The notes beneath the pieces are model-generated. The model was given only the letters and a program-made list of their open reading frames with translations. It was not told the origin of the DNA and made no database searches. A program made the position numbers and the translations under genes. Shown here piece after piece: positions 12,256 through 23,535 of a DNA stretch of 64,000 bases. The stretch covers positions 48,873,032-48,937,031 of the forward strand of contig OZ035963.1 of the NCBI GenBank assembly GCA_964034945.1. The letters are read 5' to 3'. The stretch's first letter is position 1. Each line of letters begins with the position of its first letter. This DNA comes from Chrysopilus asiliformis (lineage: Eukaryota; Arthropoda; Insecta; Diptera; Rhagionidae).

Positions 12256-13122
12256 TGTCTTTACTTTATCAATAAAATTTTAAGTAAAAATATATACCCA
12301 CTAGTTTTTCCAGAAAGCACACACACTTTATGCAATTTCTTTATGTTTTCGGCTAATAGCATTGTATTAGTTTTAGGAAAACTTTCTCAAAAAAACTAGA
12401 CTCTTTGAATGTAAGATAAGTACCACTTAAGAAAAAAAACTTGGTGATGTGAATAAATATTCAATAAACATTATTGATGGATCGCAATAAACGGTCCATT
12501 GATAAAACTTAAAAATCCTTTTAAAGTTTTCTTTCTGTTCTCATTTTATTTTCTCAGAAATACTTGCATTAGATTTCCTATGCTTTTACATTATTAAATT
12601 TTATGTTCCGCTACAAATGGATTACACTTTCTTACGTGGGCTAAAGAAAACACAATATTTCGTACCCATTTCTCCTTTTCGATAGCAGAAATTCACTCAA
12701 CTTCCGTTTTCCTTTCGCTATAAATAGTCGTTCGTTGTTGAAAATTGTTACAATGTTATTCGTTTAGTTGTGATTATCCACACATAAAATGTAGCATCAT
12801 AAAGGAAAAACTACTAATAAAATTATTCAAATTGCATTGAAGTATTCGGACCGATGATTCTCGGAATTTTCGCATACAGGTAGGGTTTGAAGTTTTATCA
12901 ACAAAAACAAATTTTTAAGGAATTAAAGAAAACTATTATTTCTTTAAACATTTAGGGAATGAATTGATTTTTTAAAATAAGTTTTCGATTATAATTACAA
13001 GACTAAACTTATTTAGTATACCTCCCTTTAACAAAACTCAAATTTCTTAATTTCTAAAATTTTTCAATCAAAATAGAAGTGCAGAAGTTTTTAAAAAAAA
13101 AAGTATAAGTGCCAAGTGACGT
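12256..13122. other. No supported feature
   Basis: AT-rich sequence without recognisable element ends or coding signal. Confidence 0.6.
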
Positions 13123-13126
13123 TTAA

Positions 13127-13346
13127 CACGTTCGTGACATTTGCTTTTTCAACTTTTTTTTACATTTGGACATCGTGTACCACGGGTGGTACACTAGCGA
13201 TTTGTTTTCTGGCGGTTGTGCGACATCGGTGGTACACGGTGCGTGTTTTTAATATTACTTCCACAAAAAAACTACCGCACTATTTACTCGCGCGGCTTTA
13301 AAAAACTGTACATGTACCACCAGTGGTACACGATGTCACGAACGTG
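13127..13346. mobile_element. piggyBac-like MITE, 220 bp, TTAA target
   Basis: CACGTTCGTGACAT and its perfect inverse ATGTCACGAACGTG are the ends, each immediately next to TTAA (13,123-13,126 and 13,347-13,350). Subterminal GTACCAC/GTGGTAC words repeat in both orientations. The TTAA target is diagnostic of piggyBac-type elements. No open frame of the transposase is present. Confidence 0.75.
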
Positions 13347-13468
13347 TTAAAATCGCTTTGTTAATTGACTTCGTTGGCCGTATGCGTTTGCGAATGGACC
13401 TCAACCCAGGGATCTCGGGTTCGAATCTCGGTATGAGCAAGAGTTTTCCAAAATTTAATAATACGTAA

Positions 13469-13843
13469 AGGTATTATCCACATGAGAGTAAATCCCAGCG
13501 AGAACCTCTTGATAGCAGCTACTCGCAAATGGACACGTCTCTGAGAGCCGCCGGCAGAAACTCGCAAAAACTCGTGAGCTAGTGTATGCGAGCTGTCAAA
13601 ATTGATTCTACTTTCTAGTGGACACGCCTCCATTGAACTCTCGGAGAGTAGCTCGCCAGATTCGAACGGCGTTTGAAATTTGCAAGTCGCTCTCGAGAAA
13701 AAAAGATGTCAAAAAACTCTAGATATTGGTCAAGATATTGAAAAATCGCCGAAATAATCTCTCAAATGGACAACCTCCTGCGAGTAACTCTCGAGAGTTT
13801 TTGAGAGTTACTAGCGTATTTACTCTCATGTGGAGCGGCACCT
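13469..13843. mobile_element. TIR MITE 'G', copy 1, 375 bp
   Basis: The left end AGGTATTATCCACATGAGAG and the right end CTCTCATGTGGAGCGGCACC are imperfect inverse repeats. The interior repeats CTCTCGAGAG-like words and GCGAGCTAGT in both orientations. Flanks are TAA and TTA. A copy of the same length lies at 54,030-54,404. Confidence 0.75.
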
Positions 13844-14206
13844 TTAGGAAATATTTATAATTTATAAATTCTGTAAAAAGTAAAATACGCTACTGGGAAA
13901 TTGGCAAAAACCTACTATTACTATCGTAAAACCCGGGGAAAATGAAGATTTTATTTTTCTGAAAGATAATGGCACGTTACTATAAATGTTGTAGCGCGGA
14001 CTAGAAATGTTGTAGCGTGGATTAGAAATATTGTGGCGCGCCACTATAAATGTTGTAGGGTTAGCAAAAAATATAGTGTTAGACATAGAACGATTGTGAG
14101 AAGTTTTTAAAAAAGCTTTTCTTCTGACAAAAAATATAGTGAGGTGCACCAGAATCATAGTACGCCATTTTTTTAGTACCAGAATGTGATTCTTTCTCTC
14201 AGTGTA

Positions 14207-14819
14207 CACTCTCGAAAAAATCCGGGGACGAATTAACTCCGCCTCAAAACATAGCTAAAAGTAAGCACCTCGCAGTGTTATTCAGAAAAAATGTAACACC
14301 GTAGCGCGGAATTATTTTTACATTTTTATTTTACGGAGCTAAATATTCATTTTAACACCGTTTTGACCTCAATTTTGAATTAACTCCGAAAAGGAGTCAA
14401 AAATTCACTCCAACTCCTCCTTTTGGGAGTTATTTTCATTGTAAAGGGTGTTCACGTTTAGAAAAGGCCTTCCAATTGGCTTCAACAACCTATTGGAAAG
14501 GCAAATGGTTTACGATTCGAGAGGTCCCATGTTCGAGTCCCGGGAGAGACATGCAAGAAAAGTTGTTAACAAGTCAATATTAACTTTGAAAACACGAAAA
14601 AAACTCAAAACATCTCAAATGCTTGCAAAAAAAAAGAATTTGCGAGGTTTTTTTTTCGGCCATCTAATAAGTTGGTTTAACACCGAAAAATTGTTAAAAA
14701 TTAATACCCATAGGGAATTTTTGTGAACTCCGTAGCCCGGAGTTCGATTTTCTCCGATAGGTGATGGACTCCCTCAAACTCCGTTTCAGTGCGTGATTGA
14801 CTCCGTTTTTTCGACAGTG
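14207..14819. mobile_element. Possible TIR element with CACTGTCGAAAAAA ends
   Basis: CACTCTCGAAAAAA (14,207) and the inverse of CACTGTCGAAAAAA (ending 14,819) flank a region of repeated ACTCCG words. A segment near 14,519-14,560 contains GTTCGAGTCCC, a box-B-like word, but the surrounding stems do not pair as a tRNA. Target duplication is unclear. Confidence 0.4.
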
Positions 14820-14881
14820 TGTATTGTGTTTTTTAATCATTTTATTTTCTAATTTATTTAATAAAAAAAATATATTTTTTG

Positions 14882-15262
14882 TCATACTAATATATAAAAA
14901 TGAGTTGGTGTCTGTCTGTCTGTTCCTCTTTCACGCAAAAACGGCTGAACCGATTGACTCGAAATTTGGCATGAGTGTCTGTGGTAGTTCTGGTTCCAAC
15001 ATAGGCATACGGAAAAGTAACGCGAGGGGTTGGGGGAGTAAGGGGAGGGGGTAAAGTGATTTCGAAATTTAGTTTTTGCGCTATGTTACTCTTTCGCGGG
15101 GAAACTGCTGAACCGATTGGCCTGAAATTTGGCATAGATCTTCGTCGGGGGTCCAGTCCCAACATAGACCCATTAAAAAGTTTTTAAGTTCTTTCCGGTT
15201 TTCTTCGTATTCTAAAACTTAGACAAAAAGCTTAACCCGGCAACGACGGGTATGTAAGCTAG
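14882..15262 (+). mobile_element. Helitron-like element, 381 bp
   Basis: It begins TCATACTAATATATAAAAAT and ends CTAG followed by T, with a short hairpin (CCCGGCAACGACGGG) about 10 bp before the end. This is the TC...hairpin-CTRR-T structure of Helitrons. Close relatives start at 50,208, 26,634, 27,064 and 27,184. The base before TC is G rather than the usual A. Confidence 0.7.
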
Positions 15263-17114
15263 TATCAAATAAAAAATGAATATTTTCAATTCTCTTAAAA
15301 GCCAACCTTTTTCCGAAAAATATTTTGTAAACGAGTATTTTTTTTAGTTATTTCAACCTTTTTATACAAAAGCTTCTTTCTACTGGGATTAATTTTCCGC
15401 TTGTGCAAATGCATTACGAAACCTATGTCATAAAATTTAAGGAAAAAAGTTTAAAAGTTTCTTTTATTGGAACAAATTTTCATTAAACAAACGTCAAGTT
15501 GAATGAGAACGATTTTCTCTTCTGATACATAAAATACACGGTATTAAAATGGCAACAAGGATATTAAAAGAAGGAAAGAAAATTTCAAATTGGCAAATCT
15601 AAAACATTTTCCGGACTTTTGTGACAGATATAAAAAAAGATGAACAAACTTTAAACGTTTCCGCTTATAATTCGTCAGAAGAAATTAAATTTCCTCCATT
15701 TTTCTGAACCTGACAAAAACAATTTTTCGTCACCCCAAAATTTCCCTTCAGTATACCTTCCAATTTTATTTATGGTTTTTGCTGATTGTTTCTAAACCAG
15801 TAGAAAAAATTGATATTTATCCACTAAAAAAAATTCCTGATTCTGGGAAATTTTTTATTTAACTGTCAAGTTTTATTGTCTCTGAAATCAGAGTTCATCT
15901 CCACAGAAAAGACGAAAGCGATTTGAATAAATTTTCCCTGTTCTAACGCTGGTTTTTCTTTCTTTTACAGAGTCTTTTTTTATGAATCCTCGAGTCCGAG
16001 TCCTTTTTGAATTTTCAGGATGTTTGGTTTTTCTTTCGTGTTCATTGAGATCGTCCTAGTACTTACGGGGCGGGGTAGTTTATCAATATTTTAGCCGTTT
16101 GTCCTTTCCTTGTCGTCTACATCCGGGTGCCTGCCTGAAGCAAATTTAATGAAAGAAATATTTAAAAAGAAAACATAGAAAACTTCAACCACCCTGAAAG
16201 ACAAATCCCCTGTTTGATTGATGAAACGCCACCAAAAATGAACGATAAGAGGAAAAACATTTCACTTTTTTCTGGTGTTCACAGTCGGAAAAATTATTCA
16301 AGTGTGCCATTGTGGCTCCCAAGGAAATTTGCCCCCTGTCTATGTTTGTTTGAAAATATTATGCATGTCTTTATTTTTGTTACTGCCTTTTTTCCCCCAC
16401 ACTGTTATCTTTCTCTGAAGAATCCTGCGAGTTGTGTGTCATTTAAGTGATGAAGACAGTACTTTGGACAAATAGAAGAAATGACTGAGGCGGTCTTATT
16501 TGAAACAAAATCATCCCAATTTTCACAAAAGTTCTAATTTGTATTTGGCTATGAATTGTAAATAGAATAATGAACAATTTCTGTCATTTAAAAATAAAAT
16601 TCTTATAATTCGACATTCGGATCTATTTACTTTGACACACAGTGTATTTATAAAGCAAATAAATACAAAGCGACAAAAAGTTTGTCTTTTAGAGGACTTT
16701 CCCATTATCTTAAGAGATTCAAATTGTATGCAGAAAAAATTGTTTCGGAAAGTTGGTCAGAGATTCTTTTCAACAAAAAATAAAAACAACTTTTGGCTTT
16801 TAAGATGGCGCAATGTCATTTTTATTTAAAAAGAAAAGAAAAAAAAAAGACATTAAAAGTTTGTTTACAAAATAAAAGTTCTTAAATAAATAAAAATCTC
16901 TTTGTACAAAAATGAATCTACATAATTTTACTTAATGGGAGGGGGGAGGGAGGATGGCTGAAACGGAACACCACCGAAACAAGAAAATTTTATAGAAAAT
17001 AAATCTTAATTTTGACGAGCACCAAGAAAAAGGGATTTATAGATGAAATATCAAGAAACCTAAAATCCTTCTTTTGCTGATTTTTCCGGGAAAAAAAGAA
17101 GATTCACGTTACCT
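15263..17114. other. No supported feature
   Basis: AT-rich. The part from about 16,935 to 17,080 (purine-rich GGGAGG run, then AACACCA and AAAATTTTAT) is weakly similar to 47,690-47,830, suggesting an old dispersed repeat. Confidence 0.5.
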
Positions 17115-17387
17115 CACTCAGAAAAATGTCCAGGTCAACTTTTTGTCAGGTTAACTCTGACCTTACAGAGGTGTCTGTAAGCCAGCTAGCGGTCAGAGTT
17201 AACCTATCTAAGGTCAACTCGTGTAGCTCCCAATGCCCTACTTCACCTGCTGGTGGCTTAATTTCAGAATTTCTTCGACCACAGGTCAACTCAGTTTTGC
17301 TTGCCCACATGCAGGCGAACGCGCGCCTGCCCGAGGCCAATTACGCCGTATGTAGGTCCTCGAGTTAGCCTCCATTTTTCTGACTGC
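17115..17387 (-). mobile_element. MITE 'X', copy 1 (273 bp)
   Basis: Begins CACTCAGAAAAATGTCCAGG and ends with a degenerate CCATTTTTCTGA. The sequence is nearly the exact inverse of the copies at 33,740-34,011 and 49,843-50,114. The right terminus is damaged (TCTGACTGC instead of TCTGAGTG), so the TA duplication is not preserved. Open frames inside it are read from the MITE and are not genes. Confidence 0.75.
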
Positions 17388-17476
17388 TTGACAGTACATT
17401 TCCTGAGGTTTGAAATCGCCGATCAAAAATTCTGTTTGCTAATTTAGTTGAGAAAAAAGGAAAGAAATGATATTTT

Positions 17477-17938
17477 TATACCCGTATGGTAAAACCGAAG
17501 GGTATATTAAATTTTCCTTACCGTTTGTAACGCCAAGATCCCGTTATCATACACAAAAATGAATTATACCAGTGTATTTAGAATGATAAAAAAAAATCTG
17601 ATTTTGCATGTCCGTCCGTTCGTCCATCTGTCTGTCCGCCTGTCTGTCCGTATGTCTGTCCGTCTGTCTGTCCGTCTGTCCGTCTGTCCGTCTGTCCGTC
17701 TGTCTGTCCGTCTGTGGCGCGGATTGCAGGCGCACGGATTGAGCTAGAGACTTGAAATTTTACGTAGATTCGTTTTTCGTAAAATTCAAGTTCGTTAATG
17801 GGCAAAAATGGACCATTAGGGGGGGTACCCGCCATACGAACGAAATACAACAAATTTGATACAACTGTTCGCCGTTCACTTAAACTTCAAACAATGCCAT
17901 ATCACCATACGGGTTTTCAATAATTGCCAGATTGGCAC
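17477..17938 (-). repeat. Family A repeat with (TGTCCGTC)n tract
   Basis: Read on the minus strand it runs from the GCCAATCTGGCAATTATTGA region to CCATACGGGTATA. The tract 17,608-17,714 is an interrupted TGTCTGTCCGTC array. It faces the copy at 18,490-19,096 in opposite orientation, so the two together form a large inverted repeat around 17,940-18,490. Confidence 0.75.
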
Positions 17939-17958
17939 GGCATGCAACCGTGCCAATC
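17930..17958. repeat. 11-bp-arm hairpin GATTGGCACGG
   Basis: GATTGGCACGG at 17,930-17,940 and its perfect inverse at 17,948-17,958 with a 7-bp loop, at the junction between family A and the next repeat. Confidence 0.7.
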
Positions 17959-18359
17959 TTATTAAATAATACAAGAAATTTCCATTAATTTATCGCCATT
18001 AGATTTTTCTTATTCGGTTTATGGTTACGTTTCTATTTGTTCATCTCTGTTCGGTCGCCTAGCTAAGCAAGCATTCGAGGGAGAAAGAAAACTCCACTCG
18101 AATAAATTTAGTGATGAAATGCCGTCAGATGACGCTGTCGCATAAAGTTTGAAGTAGCTAATTTTGTTATGGGAACGCCTTTTTTGTGAAATGGCAGCGT
18201 CAGAATTACGTTCCTGTGTCATAATTGCGGCGTGGCAAATCACTGAAAAGTGTTCCCCACTATGGGTGTCGTTGCGCATCCCATTGGCACAAAGGCGATG
18301 TCCCCGTGACAAAAATTCCTTATCACCGCGATTTGCCTGGTGACGAAATATGTGAATAA

Positions 18360-19281
18360 GGCGAGAAACACAATTGACGGAGTAACGATGACGCATGCAT
18401 CAAACGCGTGTATTCTTATCGCTGCATACACAATTGATCCTGCAGTAGTAATGCATGCGTCTGTATCGACGTAGCGTTTTGAAAAATTAAAACATAACAA
18501 AAGCTATAATTGCCAATCTAATTAATTAATTAATTAATTAATTAATTAATAATTGCCAGTATGGTGATATTCGTATCAAAATTGGAACAGTTGTACCAAA
18601 ATTCCATTTTGAAGTCAAACTTTCCAATAAGATTTTTTAAAATTTGTTCCAATTGGATTTTGATGTATGGGAGTTTTATGTAGAATTATATCCTAAATAA
18701 CTTTTGTTCTTGGACTTTTTTGATAAGATGCACCGTTTTTGAGGTATTCGCAAAAAACGATTTCGTTCGTATGGGGGGTACCCCCCCTAATGGTCCATTT
18801 TTGCCCATTAACGAACTTAGCCTCGCATTTTACGAAAAACGGATCTGTGCAAAATTTCAAGTCTCTAGCTCAATCCGTGCGACCGCAATCCGCGCCACAG
18901 ACGGACAGACAGACAGACAGACGGAAAGACAGACAGACGGACAGACAGACGGACGGACATGCAAAATTCAATTTTTTTTATCATTCTAAACACACTGGTG
19001 TAATTCATTTTTGTGTGTGATAACGGGATCTTGGCGTTACAAACGGTAAGGCAAAGTTAATATACCCTTTGGTTTCACCATACGGGTATAAACATATGCA
19101 AAAAAAAATTGCTTATCCACATATGCGCGTTTTCTTTGAAAATTGAAGTGTGCGCAATCATAAATTTTAAAAATGACCTTGCAGCGCTGCATAAATTGTG
19201 TCATCAACCAACGCTGCTGCATGAATTCCATTGCGTGAACGCACAACGCTACAGCACGCTGCGTCAATTGTGTTTCTCGCC
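18360..19281. mobile_element. TWA element, 922 bp, containing a family A repeat
   Basis: It has perfect 20-bp TIRs: GGCGAGAAACACAATTGACG at the left and the exact inverse at the right. TAA lies outside both ends (18,357-18,359 and 19,282-19,284). The empty site GAATAAAGACG is preserved, in inverse, at about 28,352-28,362 in the paralogous repeat. A family A repeat occupies 18,490-19,096 inside it. Confidence 0.88.
18490..19096 (+). repeat. Family A repeat nested in a TWA element
   Basis: Runs from AACATAACAAAAGCTATAAT to CCATACGGGTATA. It includes an ATTA microsatellite (about 18,519-18,552) where other copies read GCCAATCTGGCAATTATTG, and a GGACAGACAGAC tract at 18,902-18,960. It aligns with copies at 36,759, 49,311 and, inverted, 17,477. 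No protein is plausibly encoded: open frames follow the short-period tract. Confidence 0.75.
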
Positions 19282-19386
19282 TAAAGACGACACGGCTGCT
19301 TAAAATACTATTTGAGAAATGTTTTGATAGTGTAACAAATAGGCGAATTTAAATTTTAATGAATAGTTGGTGTTCATTGCTCTTAA

Positions 19387-19541
19387 CCCTTTGATGCCCG
19401 CTGATAAGCAACTTTTTATTACAGTTTTTGATGCAAGAGTGAACATTTCAAATCGTGCATGGTGCGGTGCCTGTCTAGCACTAAAAAAACAACAACAACA
19501 AAATTTCTCTGACTGCAGGGAGAAAGTCTGGCATGAAAGAG
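19387..19541. mobile_element. piggyBac-like MITE, 155 bp, TTAA target
   Basis: CCCTTTGATGCC at the left and the inverse of CTCTTTCATGCC at the right are imperfect TIRs. TTAA lies immediately outside both (19,383-19,386 and 19,542-19,545). Confidence 0.6.
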
Positions 19542-19545
19542 TTAA

Positions 19546-20834
19546 TTTATGAAACGAAAGTATCTCATATTCTGGTAGGTGTGAGTTATAAAAAATGTAT
19601 TCCTAGCTCGTGTTAGGTTAAAAAGTTCAACGGGAATAATTTTCTATCATTTTATATTAGGTTTGAGAAATTGAAATATTCCGACGCGAAATTTTATTTT
19701 ATATAACAAGATTCCCACTTGTCATATTCATGGAGTTAAGTGAAATTGTCAGATGCCAGAAGTGAGCGCAAACGAATGGGGCGTCGTCGTCGTCAACCAT
19801 TAATGAAATTACCGTCTTAGACCGAAAGATAAAGGATGAAACGGCACGCGAAATAGAATAAAAACAGCCTTAATATTAAATAAAATGAAATAAGAGGTTA
19901 TCCCCAAATGTCAAAGGAATGGAAAACGCTAGCAAACGAAAACGCCATGTAGCCAGAATTGAAACCATTTCACCTGGTATTATCTTTGGCACCTCCCGAG
20001 CGCCTAAAGTGGGTAATAAAATGTCTTAGCAATGGCTCCGTAACATGTAACGGCACATTTTCACAGCATATATATATATATAGTGTTAAGCATGGGCGAT
20101 ATAACGAAACACTTTTCAGTAGGTATTATAAATTTAAATGATGTATAGGCAAGTGACGGCTCGTGTAGATAACCTGACTATGGCTCAGTTGTGAACGCGA
20201 GTACTCGTCGAAGTAAATGCACTGGAATCGTTGTCCCCTGTGGTTCCTACCAGAAGAAAGATGTTTTCAACCGTCACCGTCACATTGAACTAAAAGTCAC
20301 ATGTCATCTTGCATTAATGTCGCAATTTTATCTGTTCTTTTTAACACGACACGAAAGATAACACTTTATCCACTTCCAGTGAACATCAGACGGATGCCTA
20401 ACGATTCGCATTCGTTATCTGTTTGGAGACCTGCTGCTGGAAGGATGTGGGGAAAGAATCTTCCGCCTACCTTGAAACTTTCCGCTTTTCCGGCAGGACA
20501 AAAGTTATAATCCTACCTGTGGGTGGGTGTCTATATACGCAGACGTTGGTCTTTTTAGCCTTATGGCTGCTGCGTTAATGAAAACGTGTGCTGCCGAAAC
20601 TTAATGACCACAAGGAGCAAATGTGTTACGAACTGATAACAATAAATTACCTTTCTTATTGTGTCAACAAATAAGATACATAGATTTTTCCCACGGCGAA
20701 CCGCAATACACAAACGGCGATGTCCTCACCGAGTAAATCTCTGGCACTTTCCAAACCAATTTTGGTGCTAAAACGAGTGAAAAACCATTGAATGAATCTT
20801 GTTTTCTTTTTTTTCTTATAATACATTTAATAAA
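19546..20834. other. No supported feature
   Basis: Includes a short TA run near 20,070. Slightly less AT-rich than its neighbours, but no gene or element ends were recognised. Confidence 0.5.
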
Positions 20835-21790
20835 GTCTCGGGGGCCAATCGTCAAATACTCTATATGATGACAGACAAAATGTTTATTTAAAAAAAACCC
20901 ATTTCTATAGGAGAAGGAAAAAAGAGCGGTCCGATGGGATTTTGATGTATGGAATATTTATGTAAAATCAAATTCTAAACAGATTTTACCTTAATAAATT
21001 TTTCAAAACGACTCGCCGTTTCCGAGAAAAAAATTATTCAATTTGTATGAAGGCGGGAAGGAGTGATCCGATATGATTTTGAAGTATGGAATGTTTATGT
21101 AAAATCCTATTATTAACACATTTTTCCTTAATAAATTTTTCAATATGAATCACCGTTTTCGAGAAAATAGCAAAAAAAAATGCAAGTTTCGTTTGTATGA
21201 GGGAGGGGTGAAGGCATGATCCGATTTTGCCCTATTTACGGGAAACTTACCTATACTAAATTTCAAGTCTCTGGATGGACAGACAGACAGACAGACGGAC
21301 GGACAGACGGACGGACAGACGGACGAACGGACATGCGAAAATAAACATCTGTTGTCATCCCTAACACCTTGATGTAGTTCATTTTTGTATCTCATGATTG
21401 GTTCGATGCGTTAAGGTAGAAATAGACGCTGCGATGGTCGGTACAATCGTCGGGCCGATTTGCGGTTGCATGCGATAATTGTATAGTGTATGCGCACGAA
21501 ATGACGGTTGGGCCCGATATCGCACGGTCGTACGTCGCTGAGCCAAAACCTGCACGCGGCAGATTGTATCGTTTGTGGTCTGCCATGCGACCGTCGATAC
21601 GATATTATTTCACAACTGTGCAGTGTTGTTCGAGTGATATTTGCTAGTAAAAACTGATTATTCGATCAAATCGCAAGTAAATCGTATCGTGTGTGTGCTA
21701 TATACAACCGTCGGCCCGATATCGGTCCAACACAAGTCGGTACGACCATCGCAGTGTCTATTTCTACCTTTACAATTTGTACACCTTTTC
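20835..21790 (+). repeat. Family B repeat, interrupted
   Basis: Starts GGGGCCAATCGTCAAATACT, continues through two tandem, diverged versions of the GATTTTGATGTATGGAA...CGCCGTTTTCGAGAAAA module, and has a GGACAGAC tract at 21,276-21,330. It is interrupted near its end at TTA 21,411-21,413 by a foldback element. Copies at 43,283 and 50,147 continue GATGCGTTACAA without interruption. Confidence 0.65.
21414..21769. mobile_element. TWA foldback element, 356 bp
   Basis: AGGTAGAAATAGACGCTGCG and its near-perfect inverse (CGCAGTGTCTATTTCTACCT) are the ends. TTA lies outside both (21,411-21,413 and 21,770-21,772). Inner words TCGGGCCGAT and CGGCCCGATATCGG continue the symmetry. It is inserted in a family B repeat whose other copies show the empty site. 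Confidence 0.88.
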
Positions 21791-21796
21791 GATAGG

Positions 21797-21870
21797 GTGA
21801 GCACATGTCCCGGATTGGGCAGAACAGTCCCGGATTTAGGTATGTTGTCCCACTTTGATTGGAAGTTGCT
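21797..21870 (+). repeat. GGGTGACCA-type element end (fragment)
   Basis: GGGTGAGCACATGTCCCGGA and the following ACAGTCCCGGATTTAGGTAT match the start of the elements at 6409 and 52,238. Only the left end is recognisable. Confidence 0.45.
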
Positions 21871-21972
21871 ATAAATTACATTTTTGTGCCAGTAGCAATT
21901 TTTTTCTTCTCTGGGGGTTTTTGGGGACCCCAAACTTTGATTCTGGCATACGGAGAGCAGAAGGTGCTGTAA

Positions 21973-22141
21973 AGGCCTGTGTCCACATGGAAGTTTATTT
22001 GCAGAAGTCGCTTCCAGAAGAGATTTCTGGTGTCACAACTTCTGGAAGTTCACTTGCAGTTAGTGTTTCCACGGGAAAAACTTCCAGAAGTCTCTGCTAG
22101 AAGGGACTTCTGCAAATAAACTTCCATGTGGACACAGGCCT
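21973..22141. mobile_element. TWA foldback MITE, 169 bp
   Basis: AGGCCTGTGTCCACATGGAA and its exact inverse are the ends, with TAA at 21,970-21,972 and 22,142-22,144. The two halves are mirror images around CTTCTGGAAG. It is inserted in a family D fragment: removing it and one TAA gives GCTGTAAGGACAACATGATT, matching GTAAGGATAACGTGATT in other family D copies. Confidence 0.92.
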
Positions 22142-22478
22142 TAAGGACAACATGATTATCCTTTTCCTCAAATTTCTCAAAAAAATCTCAAGGGATGCCA
22201 AAATACCGCTGTTAAGCTGGCAGGCATTGTTGAAATAAAATACTGATACTACGTTGAGAAAACTGCCAACTTTGCACCGGTTTTAACGTGCCCACTGACA
22301 TATAAACGGCAACCTTTATATAGGGAGCCTATAATCTATAGAGTGGACAATCAGATGCGTTATAATCGCCGTCGTTTTGAAAAACGAGCGTGAAAAACTT
22401 CAAAATTGGATTCACTGTTACGAGGAATTGCTAAAATAAATAAAATCCGTTAATATGATTAAAAACACTCATGTCTAA

Positions 22479-22948
22479 CACAGGGACTACATTGACTTTT
22501 ATTTCTGGTATACCAGCTGGTAAGCCTTTTAGTCGCAATCTGTCAAATTTGTTTGGTGGGCAAATTCTGGTAAAACAGTTCAGTAGGCCAAATGTCAGTA
22601 AGCAGGAAACAACAAATTATGGTGGCCAAAATATTGGCTTTAAAACGTCTGGAAAAGTATTAATCTACCCTTTGCCCTCTCAAATCGACTCTCTTGTAAT
22701 ATCTGCATTCCATAAATTCCTTTTCTCGTAAAATAATGATAAGCTCCCATATATCTTTTCTCGAAAATTTAGTTTCCGCCATTTTAATTTGCTCGCCTGT
22801 CAGAATCTGGTATACCAGCGCTGTCTACGAAAATGGTATACCAGCACTGTCTTACCAGAAAAACTGGTAAACCAGATTGGTCCACATTGGCTTTTTAGCA
22901 GACAGTTTTGCTAGTACACCAGAAATAAAAGTCAATGTAGTCCCTGTG
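22479..22948. mobile_element. TWA TIR element, 470 bp
   Basis: Nearly 40-bp TIRs start CACAGGGACTACATTGACTT, with TAA immediately outside (22,476-22,478 and 22,949-22,951). The interior has repeated TGGTATACCAG words, themselves palindromic, at least four times. Open frames inside show no domain. Confidence 0.9.
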
Positions 22949-23035
22949 TAAGGTATCAATAAAAAAAAAATTGGAAAGTCGTAAATGTTCACAGGGTGTT
23001 CAAATCTGGTGATAAAGTTTTTCTAACTGGCCTAA

Positions 23036-23532
23036 AGCCCAATTCAGACTAACGATTGTGATTACGACTGAGCTTCCTCGTCCAATGCTTTCATGTCCCT
23101 ATCGTTGAAAGCCTTAATCTCATTGGTTGAAAAGCTTCAATCGTAATCGCAATCGTAATCGCAATCGTGATCGCAATCGTAATCGCAATCGTAATCGTAA
23201 TCGTAATCGTAATCGTAATCGTAATCGTAATCGTAATCGTAATCGTAATCGTAATCGTAATCGTAATCGTAATCGTAATCGTAATCGTAATCGTAATCGC
23301 AATCGTAATCGCAATAGTAATCGTAATCGTAATCGCAATCGCAATCGCAATCGTAATCGTAATCGCAATCGCAATCGCAATCGTAATCGCAATCGTAATC
23401 GTAATCGTAATCGCAATCGTAATCGTAATCGCAATCGCAATCGTAATCGTAATCGTAATCGTAATCGCAATCGTAATCGTAATCGCAATTGTAATCGTAA
23501 TCGTAATCGTAATCGTTAGGCTGAATTGTGCT
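23036..23532. mobile_element. TWA element containing a hexamer array, 497 bp
   Basis: The ends AGCCCAATTCAGACTAACGA and the inverse of AGCACAATTCAGCCTAACGA match at 18 of 20 positions. TAA lies outside both (23,033-23,035 and 23,533-23,535). The left TIR continues into ACGATTGTGATTACG, which already contains inverse copies of the hexamer that fills most of the element. Confidence 0.87.
23139..23516. repeat. AATCGT/AATCGC hexamer array, 63 units
   Basis: Exactly 378 bp, 63 six-base units in uninterrupted phase. Units are AATCGT or AATCGC except for rare variants (GATCGC near 23,169, AATAGT near 23,312, AATTGT near 23,487). Because the unit is a multiple of three, frames in both strands stay open and give Asn-Arg, Ile-Val/Ala and Arg-Leu polymers. 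These are by-products of the repeat, not evidence of a protein. Confidence 0.98.
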
Positions 23533-23535
23533 TAA

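Larger units (their letters stand above)
17979..19312 (+). repeat. Dispersed repeat 'L1rep', copy 1, interrupted
   Basis: Matches 28,320-30,650 in inverse orientation over roughly 0.43 kb of shared sequence (for example GAGGGAGAAAGAAAACTCCA and GGAACGTAATTCTGATGCTG in the other copy). This copy is interrupted at TAA 18,357-18,359 by the 922-bp TWA element. The other copy has the uninterrupted sequence there. The repeat itself is unclassified. Confidence 0.7.

Noticed and set aside
13400..13430. GGGTTCGAATCTC, a box-B-like word suggesting a tRNA or SINE
   Set aside because: No matching acceptor or anticodon stems and no box A at the right distance. Same for GTTCGAGTCCC near 14,533.
17477..19096. 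The inverted pair of family A repeats as one 1.6-kb TIR transposon
   Set aside because: The right-hand copy is inside the TWA element 18,360-19,281, whose ends and empty site are clear, so the inverted arrangement is coincidental.
22479..22948. 86-codon open frame (22,471-22,731) as a gene
   Set aside because: It starts in the flank, runs through the TIR into the element, and has no domain.
23120..23535. Open frames of 122-130 codons on both strands (Asn-Arg, Ile-Val and Arg-Leu polymers)
   Set aside because: They follow automatically from a stop-free 6-base repeat in all phases. There is no flanking coding sequence.
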